From VXMO01 sp965205915 (lineage in GTDB: Bacteria; Chloroflexota; Dehalococcoidia; UBA6926): a stretch of 64,000 bases of DNA. Position 1 is the first letter of the stretch; the number at the start of each line of letters is the position of its first letter. The notes beneath the pieces are model-generated. The model was not told the DNA's origin, did no database searches, and worked only from the letters and a program-made list of their open reading frames with translations. This document shows, in pieces, positions 1 to 7,335 of this stretch. A program made the position numbers and the translations under genes. The stretch spans positions 2,232,001 to 2,296,000 of the forward strand of contig OZ242191.1 of assembly GCA_965205915.1 (NCBI GenBank), written 5' to 3'.

Positions 1-1
1 G

Positions 2-76
2 AATCGTGGCAAGTATCGAATGCTTGTCTTCAACGATGAACCCCTCAGGACTGTCATGGATCGATGGCTCAAGTGA
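2..76 (+). CDS. C-terminal end of an ArsR-type regulator (partial)
   Basis: An open frame enters from the left edge and ends with TGA at 74-76, leaving 24 residues that finish ...EPLRTVMDRWLK. Basic residues, then an asparagine and a Pro-Leu-Arg before a terminal Trp-Leu, is the usual tail of small ArsR winged-helix repressors (wing strand, then the dimerisation helix). The VOC gene starts 27 bases later on the same strand, and ArsR-VOC pairs are common. Only the tail is visible, so the family call is an inference and the inducer is unknown. Confidence 0.45.
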   Translation, partial: NRGKYRMLVFNDEPLRTVMDRWLK

Positions 77-103
77 CACTTTGAGAAGAAAAGGAGGCCA
101 GAT

Positions 104-487
104 ATGCGCATTACACTCACCGGCGTTTTCGTAAGTGACCAAGACGAAGCTCTGAGGTTCTACACAGAGACCCTCGGCTTTGTGAAGAAGCATGACGTGC
201 CTGTGGGGGAATTCAAGTGGCTTACCGTCGTCTCGCCCGATGACCCGGATGGAACCGAGCTTCTGCTTGAACCAAATGACAACCCGGTAGCACAAGAATT
301 TCAGAAAGGGATATTTGACCAGGGCATCCCAGCGGCGTCCTTTAGCGTTATGGACATCCGTGCAGAGTATGAGAAACTGAGGTTACGGGGCGTCGCTTTT
401 ACTATGGAGCCAACAGAATTGGCCAGCGTCACTATTGCAGTCTTTGACGACACCTGCGGCAACCTGATCCAGATAATGCAGACGTAA
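104..487 (+). CDS. VOC (glyoxalase/bleomycin-resistance) family protein
   Basis: This 127-residue protein is the size of a single VOC module: two beta-alpha-beta-beta-beta units forming a metal-binding cup. The first unit opens with the family pattern of a short strand followed by DEALRFYTETLGF, and the second unit ends with the strand after DTCGNLIQI. A Glu in the ELLLEP strand fits a metal ligand, but the position that usually carries His at the start of the second half reads Ala (IPAASF), so metal binding may be altered. The start is firm: AAGGAGG lies about 7 bases before ATG. It probably forms a two-gene unit with the preceding regulator. The substrate cannot be read from the sequence; small electrophiles or antibiotics are typical for the family. 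Confidence 0.8.
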   Translation: MRITLTGVFVSDQDEALRFYTETLGFVKKHDVPVGEFKWLTVVSPDDPDGTELLLEPNDNPVAQEFQKGIFDQGIPAASFSVMDIRAEYEKLRLRGVAFTMEPTELASVTIAVFDDTCGNLIQIMQT

Positions 488-549
488 CGACGATCGACCA
501 GACTGCCCTATTTGGGTCGCGGGCGCAGCCTGGTCCGTCAGGCACTTGG

Positions 550-621
550 TGGGCCCGGCAGTGATCGAACCTGCGACCTATCGGTTATGAGCCGACTGCT
601 CTGCCACTGAGCTACCAGGGG
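550..621 (-). pseudogene. Degenerate tRNA-Met/Ile2(CAT) copy
   Basis: The minus strand carries a 72-base sequence almost identical to the intact tRNA at 7039-7110, with the same D arm, the same CTCATAA anticodon loop and the same T loop. The acceptor stem is broken: the 5' arm reads CCCCTGG and the 3' arm CGGGCCC, so most of the seven pairs fail. One T-stem base (A instead of C) also breaks a pair. The 3' half is the preserved half, which is the pattern left when a duplication or integration ends inside a tRNA gene. It is unlikely to be charged. Confidence 0.75.
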
Positions 622-631
622 CTGTAGGACA

Positions 632-1062
632 CTATCCATTCCATCGTTGCTGTAAATGACCATGACGTGCCGGATGGATCTGGATCGCTGGGCAGAGAGT
701 GATGGAATTGGCTGTAATAGATGGTGTAACCACCTCGAACTCGCTCGACATTTCGGTGCTGCGGCGCCGCATGACGAGCTTGGAGAATATGACGTGCGAG
801 GTTGACGAGCCGATGTCGATGCCGACGCTCGTCAGCCGCAGCCGATCCGGGTTGATGGGAAACCGTCGTCTGCGATGGAGCCGAAGACCGCCTCGTCTTC
901 CGCTCCGAAATGTCCGTGCTCCCAAGGATCGTCGTGCACGGGGCCGCCTTTCAAGTACGGACGCGCGTGTACAGAGCCGGGAATATACGGGACCTCGGCT
1001 CGCCTAAACGCCGCGCGACCGGGAATCTCGGCAATCTTATGCTCCAACACGAGCAGCGGCAA
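632..1062 (-). pseudogene. EutA-like (ethanolamine ammonia-lyase reactivase) N-terminal remnant, frameshifted
   Basis: One minus-strand frame encodes LTSVGIDIGSSTSHVIFSKL, the ASKHA-type phosphate-binding start of EutA-family reactivating factors, followed by EFEVV as expected. The upstream acidic and His-rich lead (HDDPWEHGHFGAEDE) sits in a different frame, so a frameshift lies near 855-870. The similarity stops soon after about 690, far short of a full EutA (about 470 residues), and the degenerate tRNA lies just beyond. EutA swaps damaged cobalamin out of ethanolamine ammonia-lyase; neither that enzyme nor other eut genes are in the window. The call rests on motif memory rather than alignment. 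Confidence 0.6.
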
Positions 1063-1145
1063 GGCGCGGGGCGCGCAGGCGGTTGACCATACCGGCGAGG
1101 CCTAATACATTACTGATTAGTTATAAAACCTGGAGGTTATTGATT

Positions 1146-1487
1146 GTGCGCGCAGAAACTCTCGACTCAACGTTCGCAGCGCTTGCCGACCCCACCAGAC
1201 GGGCGATTCTCGCGCGCCTTGCTTCAGGCGAGGCGTCGGTCAAAGAGGTAGGGGAGTCATTCGAGATGACCCAGCCGGCTGTCTCCAAGCACCTCAAGGT
1301 GCTGGAGCGCGCGGGCTTGGTCTCGCGTGGACGGGATGGGCAGCGGCGGCCGAGCCGCATCGAGGCCAAGCCTCTCGCGGAGGTCGCCGACTACATCGAG
1401 CGGTACCGTGGCTTTTGGGAGGAAGGGTTCGGCGGCTTGGATGAGTACTTGCAGGAACTAAAGAAGAAAGAAGGAGGGGCAGAATGA
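1146..1487 (+). CDS. ArsR-family transcriptional repressor
   Basis: This 113-residue winged-helix protein begins FAALADPTRRAILARLASG, the standard first helix of ArsR/SmtB proteins, followed by a recognition helix in MTQPAVSKHLKVLERAGLV. The frame is open back to 1083, but GTG at 1146 is preferred because GGAGG lies 9-13 bases upstream and family members start close to the LADPTRR motif. No paired Cys metal site is visible, so it is likely a non-metal ArsR of the kind that partners AHSA1 proteins. It overlaps the next gene by four bases (ATGA), so the two are translationally coupled. It probably represses this operon in response to an unidentified signal. Confidence 0.88.
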   Translation: MRAETLDSTFAALADPTRRAILARLASGEASVKEVGESFEMTQPAVSKHLKVLERAGLVSRGRDGQRRPSRIEAKPLAEVADYIERYRGFWEEGFGGLDEYLQELKKKEGGAE

Positions 1488-1948
1488 CTCAAGGTGATAG
1501 CGTGGAGCTTGTCATAAAGCGCGTGTTCGATGCGCCGCGGGAGATGGTGTGGAGGGCGTGGACGGAGCCTGAGCACATCGTGCAGTGGTGGGGGCCGCGA
1601 GGATGCACGACACGCGTCGAGGAGTTCGATTTCCGCGCAGGAGGAGCATGGCGTTACGTCATGCTGACCCCCGACGGTTCCGAGATGCCGCAGAGTGGCG
1701 TCTTCCGCGAGATCGTCGCGCGGGAGACTATCGTGACCTCGGCCGAGTTTGGTGTGGGCGCCGATCTCACTCAGGAGGTGGTCCTGACCTGGCGGTTTGA
1801 GGACCTTGGGGAAAAGACGAAGCTCGCCATGCGTATCACGCATCCATCGGCCGAAATCCGCCGCCAGCACGAGGAGATGGGCGTGCTGATGGGTTGGAAT
1901 TCAAACTTCGATAGCTTGGACGACTACATACCGGCGCTCGCGGCGTAA
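1484..1948 (+). CDS. SRPBCC protein of the AHSA1 type
   Basis: This 154-residue protein shows the AHSA1/START-like pattern: a first strand ending in RVFDAPREMVWRAWTEPEHI, then QWWGPRGC, a central FDFRAGGAWRYVM strand, and a long C-terminal helix containing GWNSNFDSLDDYI. The fold makes a deep hydrophobic pocket for small ligands; bacterial ArsR-coupled members have no settled substrate. It starts inside the stop codon of the ArsR gene and has AGGAGG upstream, so the pair is a two-gene operon. It is full length for the family and the reading frame is intact. Confidence 0.88.
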   Translation: MTQGDSVELVIKRVFDAPREMVWRAWTEPEHIVQWWGPRGCTTRVEEFDFRAGGAWRYVMLTPDGSEMPQSGVFREIVARETIVTSAEFGVGADLTQEVVLTWRFEDLGEKTKLAMRITHPSAEIRRQHEEMGVLMGWNSNFDSLDDYIPALAA

Positions 1949-1984
1949 TCGGCCACAGGGTAGCACCGAGCGAGGGGAGAGGAG

Positions 1985-2152
1985 CGCGTCTCCAAGGTCA
2001 GCGCCTATCAGACGTTCATCGACAACGAGGGCATCCCCAACATCACCGGCTTCGCGGTCGACGACGCGCGCGCGATTGGGGTCGAGCCTTGCGCCCGGCC
2101 CGACTACGCACGCGGCGACAAAGGAATGCGTACCGTGCGCTGTGAGTTGTAG
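1985..2152 (+). pseudogene. Cupin-domain protein, N-terminal fragment
   Basis: The plus frame reads SKVSAYQTFIDNEGIPNITG and then FAVDDARAIGVEP, resembling the N-terminal lead of ethanolamine/gentisate-type cupins, and stops at TAG 2150-2152 before any cupin barrel. The codon expected to be the initiator reads GTC, so there is no usable start. The fragment follows the AHSA1 gene by only 36 bases. It is best read as a decayed 55-codon stub. The family assignment is from motif memory and is tentative. Confidence 0.45.
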
Positions 2153-2155
2153 AGG

Positions 2156-2183
2156 TTGCAAATGGGCCTAGTGGGATGATAAT
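2156..2183 (+). promoter_or_regulatory. Possible sigma-70-type promoter
   Basis: TTGCAA at 2156-2161 and GATAAT at 2178-2183 are separated by 16 bases. This could drive the gene starting at 2467, although the leader would be long (about 280 bases). The second copy of the surrounding repeat keeps the -10 (GATACT) but not the -35. Confidence 0.3.
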
Positions 2184-2204
2184 GCGAAGGTTCCGGTGGC
2201 AGGT
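2165..2204 (+). repeat. Imperfect direct repeat, left copy
   Basis: A 40-base sequence beginning GGCCTAGTGGGATGATAATG recurs at 4388-4426 as GGCCTAAGGGATGATACTG with roughly 80 percent identity over the full length and one small gap on each side. The two copies bracket the DUF2207-like gene and the oxidoreductase fragment. Confidence 0.6.
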
Positions 2205-2466
2205 CTTATTGTAGGGGAGGTCATTCTAGCCAAGAACGGCAGCACCGTCATGTCCCACCCATCCCGTGGAAGGGGACACTGGCCAAGGTGGCCGTTCGCC
2301 GTCCCGAATAGCAAGGCCCGCCGACCTCAGCCTCCGGAGGACGGACTCCGACACGGCTGGGCACGGGTATCGCTTGGCGCCCGCTGCTCTCCGATAGTAG
2401 TGTGAAGGGCGGTTGTCCGGCGCAGTCAAGTCAGGCAGTGCGACCAGAGAAGGAAGGTAGGCCATT

Positions 2467-4182
2467 GTGAGTTTGGTGACAGCAGTGGCGGCCCTTGCCG
2501 CCATCGGCTTGCTGTTCGCGATGGACCCAGGCGGGGTAATCGCCGAAAGCGGCTTTCCTGACTTCCGGGCGATGGACGGGAAGCAGCTGGCGGTCTGGGG
2601 CGGCACGATAGGCGTAGTCGCGGCGCAGTTGCTCATTATCGTGCTGTGGCTGTGGCCCAAGAAGCGGCCCTCGCAGGCGACGGAGGCGCATCGGTTCCCA
2701 GGGTACTCGGGAACCCCGCAGCCCGATTCAATGCCCGCGGCGGCGGTATCTGCGCTGGAAGGCCACATGATATGGAGCCCGACGATGCTCGCCTCCATCA
2801 TCGAGATGTGCCAGCGCGGCACGCTGCGAATCGAGGCCGTCGGAACAAGGCTCGGCTTCCTGTATCAGCTGTCTCGGCAGGCTCCCGTTCAGTATGACTG
2901 GGAGCGAACGATATGCGAAAGCATGCCGACGCGTGCCACGACGGTTGCTGCGCTCCATGAAGCGATAAAGAAGCGCGAGGATGCCATCGGCGACCAGATA
3001 GGAGACTATCTACAGCATCGCGGCCTTTTCCATGACAATCCGGTGCGAGTCAGGAGGGAAAACGGCGGCGATGCAATCGAATGGGGAATGCTGGCCGGCG
3101 CCTTGATGGGCGTTGGCAGCGGACTTTGGGCGGTTCTATGGCTGGACCAGTGGTGGGCGAACACCCTGATCGGCGCGTTCACAGGCGTCGTCTATTTGAT
3201 GATGGCGCCGTCGATACGAACGGGCATGGCGCCGACAACGCAGAGGGGAGCGCATGAGATAAGTCAGTGGCTAGGCTGGAAAGAGACTATGGCCGGATCT
3301 GCCCAGCCCTATGCCCGGAACCAGGCTGATTCCATGTTGCCCTATGCCGTGGCGCTGAATGTGGCCCAGCCATGGCTCAACGTCTCGGACTCGGCGCCGC
3401 CGTGGTTCGGATCCGGCAGCGAATCCTCCCTGCAGGGCGCCGACCTGGACGCGGCCTATCACGGCTTCATGCACGCGCTGGAGTGGTACCTGGGCGGACG
3501 GTCGGGCGATGCGGCGAAAGCGGTCGCGGCACTGGGTTACGAGGCAGAGCGTGAGCTGGGCCAATTGGAGTCGCCGGATACCGGGAGGGCCGTGCACAGG
3601 GAGACCGCCGACGAAATCCAGGACATAGCGCGTGAGCCGGATTCACAGCGCAGTTCTCTGGAAGGCGCGCCGTCACCGGCATCGGACTGGTATCAACAGC
3701 ACAGGGGAGAAAGACTGATTGAGGAACCGAAGAGCGGCGGGTGTCTCTGCGGGTGCTTCATATGGATGGTAAGCCTGTTGGGCATAGGGGCGTTGGTCTT
3801 GGTCGTCCTGTTCAGCCTCGACGTGGTATCGACGCGCGTCAAGCCGTGTTCCTTGGACTCTCCCGGTATCCCCACTCCAGGGCAGATTGCGGCGGTCGGC
3901 GACCTTTTTCGCGATGAATGCGTGCGGGTTAGTGGCACGGTCGTGTTCCAGGACGCCGACGAGCTAGTGGTGGAGATGAATCGGGGCGAGTACGTGCAGC
4001 GAGTTAACGTCCGCGACCCGTCGGAGGTCCTCGAAGCAATCTCCCCGGGCCGCGTCGTGACCCTGGCTGGGCGGCTCAAAGTGGAGGAGGACGGGGCATA
4101 CGCAGTCCACTTCATACCGGACCATGGATCGGACCGGGAGTGGTGGCGGAACCTCCAGGAGAACCTCCAAGGGTTGTTCTAG
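2467..4182 (+). CDS. DUF2207-like membrane protein with a C-terminal OB-like domain
   Basis: This 571-residue protein starts at GTG. A hydrophobic N-terminus (about 1-20) and a second segment (about 43-63, ending LWLWPKKRP) place it in the membrane. The cytosolic stretch ALEGHMIWSPTMLASIIEMC then QRGTLRI, and later DSMLPYAVALNVAQPW, match the conserved 'predict-and-sort' region of DUF2207 proteins, whose role is unknown. A further pair of membrane segments lies at about 206-240. The extracytoplasmic beta domain that normally precedes the first helix is missing. After a Cys-rich segment and another membrane helix (about 425-450) comes a strand-rich tail (about 465-565: ECVRVSGTVVFQ ... VTLAGRLKVEEDG) resembling an OB-fold of the tRNA_anti type. 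The family call is an inference from these patterns. Confidence 0.6.
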   Translation: MSLVTAVAALAAIGLLFAMDPGGVIAESGFPDFRAMDGKQLAVWGGTIGVVAAQLLIIVLWLWPKKRPSQATEAHRFPGYSGTPQPDSMPAAAVSALEGHMIWSPTMLASIIEMCQRGTLRIEAVGTRLGFLYQLSRQAPVQYDWERTICESMPTRATTVAALHEAIKKREDAIGDQIGDYLQHRGLFHDNPVRVRRENGGDAIEWGMLAGALMGVGSGLWAVLWLDQWWANTLIGAFTGVVYLMMAPSIRTGMAPTTQRGAHEISQWLGWKETMAGSAQPYARNQADSMLPYAVALNVAQPWLNVSDSAPPWFGSGSESSLQGADLDAAYHGFMHALEWYLGGRSGDAAKAVAALGYEAERELGQLESPDTGRAVHRETADEIQDIAREPDSQRSSLEGAPSPASDWYQQHRGERLIEEPKSGGCLCGCFIWMVSLLGIGALVLVVLFSLDVVSTRVKPCSLDSPGIPTPGQIAAVGDLFRDECVRVSGTVVFQDADELVVEMNRGEYVQRVNVRDPSEVLEAISPGRVVTLAGRLKVEEDGAYAVHFIPDHGSDREWWRNLQENLQGLF

Positions 4183-4310
4183 GTGGCCGATGCCGCGTCC
4201 CCCGCCCGCTCCTTGGCCTTGAGCAGCAGAGACGCAATACCCCGCTGCATCAACGTGTAAGCAGCGCTAAGCCCAGCAAACCCCCACCAACAGCCACAAC
4301 CCGCCCACTA
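4179..4310 (-). pseudogene. FAD-dependent oxidoreductase (amine-oxidase type) dinucleotide-binding fragment
   Basis: The minus strand reads FAGLSAAYTLMQRGIASLLL and then KAKERAG, the beta-alpha-beta FAD-binding start of flavin amine oxidases and phytoene-desaturase-like enzymes. The expected glycine-rich GxGxxG just before it is scrambled (CGCWWG) by what looks like a short insertion, because VVGG-like codons occur slightly upstream in another frame. A stop follows 13 codons after the ERAG motif. Only about 40 residues of a roughly 450-residue enzyme remain. Its stop codon overlaps the stop of the plus-strand DUF2207-like gene. Confidence 0.55.
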
Positions 4311-4490
4311 CTCAAATACCCGTCTCCCCTCTCCCTACCCTCCGCCAACCACACAGGCCTCTTGCGCTGGAGCGCCGCCGCCCAGTCGGCCTAAGGGATG
4401 ATACTGCGAACGTTCTGGCTGGAGGTGGGGTGGGCATAGAAGGCTGCGTCAACGCGCTACTATGCGCTGCTGGAATGACGGTGCATTAGG
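4183..4490. other. Gap with oxidoreductase fragment and right repeat copy
   Basis: Besides the FAD fragment and the repeat at 4388-4426, the stretch 4311-4387 is C-rich and T-poor on the plus strand with no frame I can support. Confidence 0.4.
4388..4426 (+). repeat. Imperfect direct repeat, right copy
   Basis: Partner of 2165-2204. The first 30 bases align with few mismatches, including the GGGATGATA(A/C)TGCGAA core. No mobile-element gene is associated with either copy. Confidence 0.6.
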
Positions 4491-5144
4491 TCAGTCGTCC
4501 CTCCTCCTCCGAGAGCGGGACTTCAACAGTCCGAACGATACGAGACTTACCATCAGACCTGCGAACGATAGGTCAAACGTCTGCGGCGATGTTCCACATC
4601 CACCACCCGGCCCGGACTGCTCGGGCGTATGGGTGGTCGCCGTACCTGTCGCAGCGGTGCTGGCAGGCCGAGGCGTGGGAGTGTGGGTGGGCTGCGGGGG
4701 TGCTGTCCCTTCGCCAAGCCCGGCAAGGTCATCCATGCCCCATGCCAGCGGGGTCGTTCGAGAACAAGAGGCAGTGCTCAGATTGCTGCGGGAGCCATAG
4801 GCGTAGACAATGTATTCTCTGCCCGCGGCGAAACCGTTTCCAAATCCACAGGATCCACTGTCAGTGTTGATGTAAATCGTCGAGGAGAGTGGCCCCTTCC
4901 AGACAGTGGTTACAAGAAACTCTGTTTGGAATGTTTTGAATAAGTCCTCTGAAGCTTCATCTGTACTGACCGAGACGGCTCTGCCCATAAAGACCGCACT
5001 GGCCTCCGCCAGTTCCTCGGAAGGCGAGCCCGGCATTACACACGAACAAGCGTAACTCCGCTCCGGACTCATCATGGCCCAGAGCCCAATCAGAAAGGCA
5101 ATCAGAACCAGACGTATGGATAGGGATCCTATGTCGGTGACCAT
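4491..5144 (-). CDS. Exported netrin/TIMP-like domain protein with C-terminal membrane anchor
   Basis: This 217-residue protein has a signal peptide (about 1-32) whose predicted cleavage exposes ACSCVMPG, the Cys-x-Cys start typical of the netrin/TIMP fold. It then shows the family's AVFMGRAVSV strand, a VTTVWKGPL strand, and a GSCGFGNGFAAGREYIVYAYG block with paired cysteines. A Thr/Pro-rich linker (about 150-175) precedes a single hydrophobic helix (about 190-205) and the basic end KSRSRRRRDD. The layout (signal, domain, linker, helix, basic tail) indicates a surface-anchored protein. The domain's bacterial role is not established; protease inhibition is only an analogy with TIMPs. It sits tail to tail with the plus-strand genes to its left. 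Confidence 0.65.
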   Translation of the reverse strand: MVTDIGSLSIRLVLIAFLIGLWAMMSPERSYACSCVMPGSPSEELAEASAVFMGRAVSVSTDEASEDLFKTFQTEFLVTTVWKGPLSSTIYINTDSGSCGFGNGFAAGREYIVYAYGSRSNLSTASCSRTTPLAWGMDDLAGLGEGTAPPQPTHTPTPRPASTAATGTATTHTPEQSGPGGGCGTSPQTFDLSFAGLMVSLVSFGLLKSRSRRRRDD

Positions 5145-5276
5145 GAGTTACTCCCCCGTCTGCCGTGCGGGTCCGTTTTCTGGCAAGGCTCTCGCATTCG
5201 ATGATTCCATGGATCGAACTTCGATGGAATTTGGCATCCGATGAGAGTTACATTGAGGCCTAGCTACTGAACGCGG

Positions 5277-6935
5277 CTAGCCCGGGGTTCCCCATCCCCA
5301 GCAGACGACGGAACCATCAGTTCTCACACCGCAGGTGTGGCGGTAACCAGTGCTGACGGATGCAAAATCTCCACCCGGCGGCGTACCTCGTCCATCGCTG
5401 TCCAATCCCCAGCAAACTGCTGTTGCATCATTGGCCCTTACACCACACGTGTAATCGTCACCTGCGCTAACAAGGGCGAAGCGTCCGCCTGGTGGCGAGG
5501 ACTGCCCAAAGAAGTCGTCACCCCAGCATGCGACGGAACCGTCGGACCTCACTCCACAGGTGTGGCCGCTGCCGGCGCTGACGGAGGCGAACTCCCCTTC
5601 AGGCGGCGTCGCTTGTCCATGGAAATCATAGCCCCAGCACGCGACAGAACTGTCAGTCCTCAACCCGCACGTGTGAAATCTCCCGGTACTTACGGTAGCG
5701 AACTTTCCTTCGGGTGGCGTGGCCCGGTCGTCCCAGTTGCCTCCCCAGCACACTACTGAACCATCGGCCCTCACTCCACAGGAGTGAAATACCCCGGCGC
5801 TGACGGCGACGAATTCATTGAGAGGGAGCCCAGACTTAGGGTGACTAGATTGCCCAAGATCATCGTTTCCCCAGCACGAAACGTAACCTCCAGGCTTGAG
5901 TCCACAATTGTGGAGGGCCCCGGCCTGGATAGAGGTGAATGTACCTTTCGGTGGCAGAGGTTGGACATCATAGCCCCAGCAAGAGACAGTACCATCGATC
6001 CTCAATCCGCAGGCGTGCCACTCTCCAACGCTGGAGGAGATAAATTCACCTTCCGGCGCCATATTGCCAAAGGAATATCCCCAGCAGGAAACGGAACCAT
6101 TGGTCGTGACTCCACAGGTGTGCGTGTCCCCGGCACTGACGGAGGTAAATTCCTCATCGGGAGGAGTAGACTGGCCTACGAAGTCATCTCCCCAACAGGC
6201 GACAGTGCCGTTGACCCTCAAGCCACAAGTGTGCCTCTGCCCCGCGCTGACCGAGATGAAGTCCCCGCGCGGCGCCTTCCTTGGACTGTAATCAAACGCT
6301 CCCCAACAGGCGAGTGAGCCGTCGGTTCTCACGCCACAGGCTTCAGCGCCGCCAGCACTAACAGAGGAGAATTCTCCACTTGAGGGCGAGGCTTCTCCAG
6401 AAGGGTCGCTGCCCCAGCATATAACCGATCCGTCTAACTTCAGTCCGCAGGTGTGACCGTACCCCGCACTGACGGCAACAAAATCCTTTTCGGGAGGGGT
6501 AGATTGGCCTCCCTCATCATCTCCCCAGCAGGCGACAGAACCATCGTCCCTTACACCGCAGTTGCGGAATAACCCTGCGCTTACGGAAGAGAACTCGCCG
6601 TCCGGCGGCTGGCTCTGACCGTAATGGTCCTGTCCCCAGCAGGTTACGGAGCTGTCGGTTCTCACTCCGCACGTGTGGCGGGCCCCGGAGCTGACGGAGA
6701 CAAACCTCCCACTTGGCGGCGCACCTATGCCGTCCGTATCACTGCCCCAGCAGGAGACGGTACCATCAAACTTTACTCCGCATGTGTGATGATGTCCGAC
6801 GCTAACGGAAGTGTACGCCCCGCCCGGCGTGGGAATTGGCTCGGGCGTGGGCGTGTCTGCGGAAGGCGGAGCGGTTTCGTCACATGCGATCAACAGTGCA
6901 ATTGCCATTACGAACAAGAGACCGATGGCTCGCAT
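5277..6935 (-). CDS. RCC1-like beta-propeller lipoprotein with 14 Cys-paired repeats
   Basis: This 552-residue protein starts with a lipoprotein signal ending LLIAC (Cys 18), then a short TPTPEPIPTP linker. The rest is 14 repeats of about 37 residues with the consensus F-x-SVSAG-x-x-HTCGVR-x-DGSVxCWG-x-D, followed by a Gly/Pro-rich turn. This is the bacterial RCC1/ATS1 pattern, which folds as seven-bladed propellers, so 14 repeats suggests two propellers or one large one. Each repeat carries two cysteines (TCG and xCWG), pointing to one disulfide per repeat outside the membrane. The ligand is unknown. The gene is monocistronic on the minus strand and is followed downstream by the TIMP-like gene on the same strand after a 132-base gap. 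Confidence 0.8.
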   Translation of the reverse strand: MRAIGLLFVMAIALLIACDETAPPSADTPTPEPIPTPGGAYTSVSVGHHHTCGVKFDGTVSCWGSDTDGIGAPPSGRFVSVSSGARHTCGVRTDSSVTCWGQDHYGQSQPPDGEFSSVSAGLFRNCGVRDDGSVACWGDDEGGQSTPPEKDFVAVSAGYGHTCGLKLDGSVICWGSDPSGEASPSSGEFSSVSAGGAEACGVRTDGSLACWGAFDYSPRKAPRGDFISVSAGQRHTCGLRVNGTVACWGDDFVGQSTPPDEEFTSVSAGDTHTCGVTTNGSVSCWGYSFGNMAPEGEFISSSVGEWHACGLRIDGTVSCWGYDVQPLPPKGTFTSIQAGALHNCGLKPGGYVSCWGNDDLGQSSHPKSGLPLNEFVAVSAGVFHSCGVRADGSVVCWGGNWDDRATPPEGKFATVSTGRFHTCGLRTDSSVACWGYDFHGQATPPEGEFASVSAGSGHTCGVRSDGSVACWGDDFFGQSSPPGGRFALVSAGDDYTCGVRANDATAVCWGLDSDGRGTPPGGDFASVSTGYRHTCGVRTDGSVVCWGWGTPG

Positions 6936-7038
6936 CTTACAACTGGCTTTCCCTGAGTGGCTCTAGGTGCTTTAGACGGCAATCTACACGCCATTACCTA
7001 ACTGTTATACAGCGCAAGCGCCAGTACGCCAAGCAGAG

Positions 7039-7110
7039 TGGGCCCGGCAGGGATCGAACCTGCGACCTATCGGTTATGAGCCGACTACTCTGCCACTGAG
7101 CTACGGGCCC
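7039..7110 (-). tRNA. tRNA-Met (CAT), elongator type, or tRNA-Ile2
   Basis: The minus strand folds into a complete cloverleaf. The acceptor GGGCCCG pairs fully with CGGGCCC and is followed by discriminator A. There is a D arm GCTC-AGTGGCA-GAGT, the anticodon loop CTCATAA, and a perfect T stem GCAGG/CCTGC with TTCGATC. CCA is not encoded. The fully paired first acceptor pair rules out initiator tRNA. With a CAT anticodon the gene could be elongator Met or lysidine-modified Ile2; sequence alone does not separate them here. Confidence 0.93.
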
Positions 7111-7335
7111 GCGTGATGACGCCACACAATCGTAGCATCGCCGCCTTCCCGTCATGCTTCTGCTCTATGACGCCCCATCACCCGCTTGGGCACGCCAAAG
7201 GCTTGTGCGATACCATCTGAGTATGGGATCACCCACCAAATTCGCATTGCGTCCGGCCCAATGGTCGCCCTGTCATCGCGCCGAGAGTTCACGCCCCGGC
7301 GCGCGGGCCGCCTCGCGCGTGGCCCGCATTCTCCG

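Larger units (their letters stand above)
2153..2466. other. Non-coding stretch before the DUF2207-like gene
   Basis: No coding frame here is convincing on either strand. The left part holds a promoter candidate and one copy of an imperfect 40-base repeat; the rest is featureless apart from short GC-rich inverted repeats such as TGGCCAAGGTGGCC. Confidence 0.4.

Noticed and set aside
550..621. Left tRNA copy as a functional tRNA
   Set aside because: The acceptor stem fails at most positions and one T-stem pair is broken.
1083..1145. Upstream extension of the ArsR gene
   Set aside because: The GTG at 1146 has the ribosome site and the family length.
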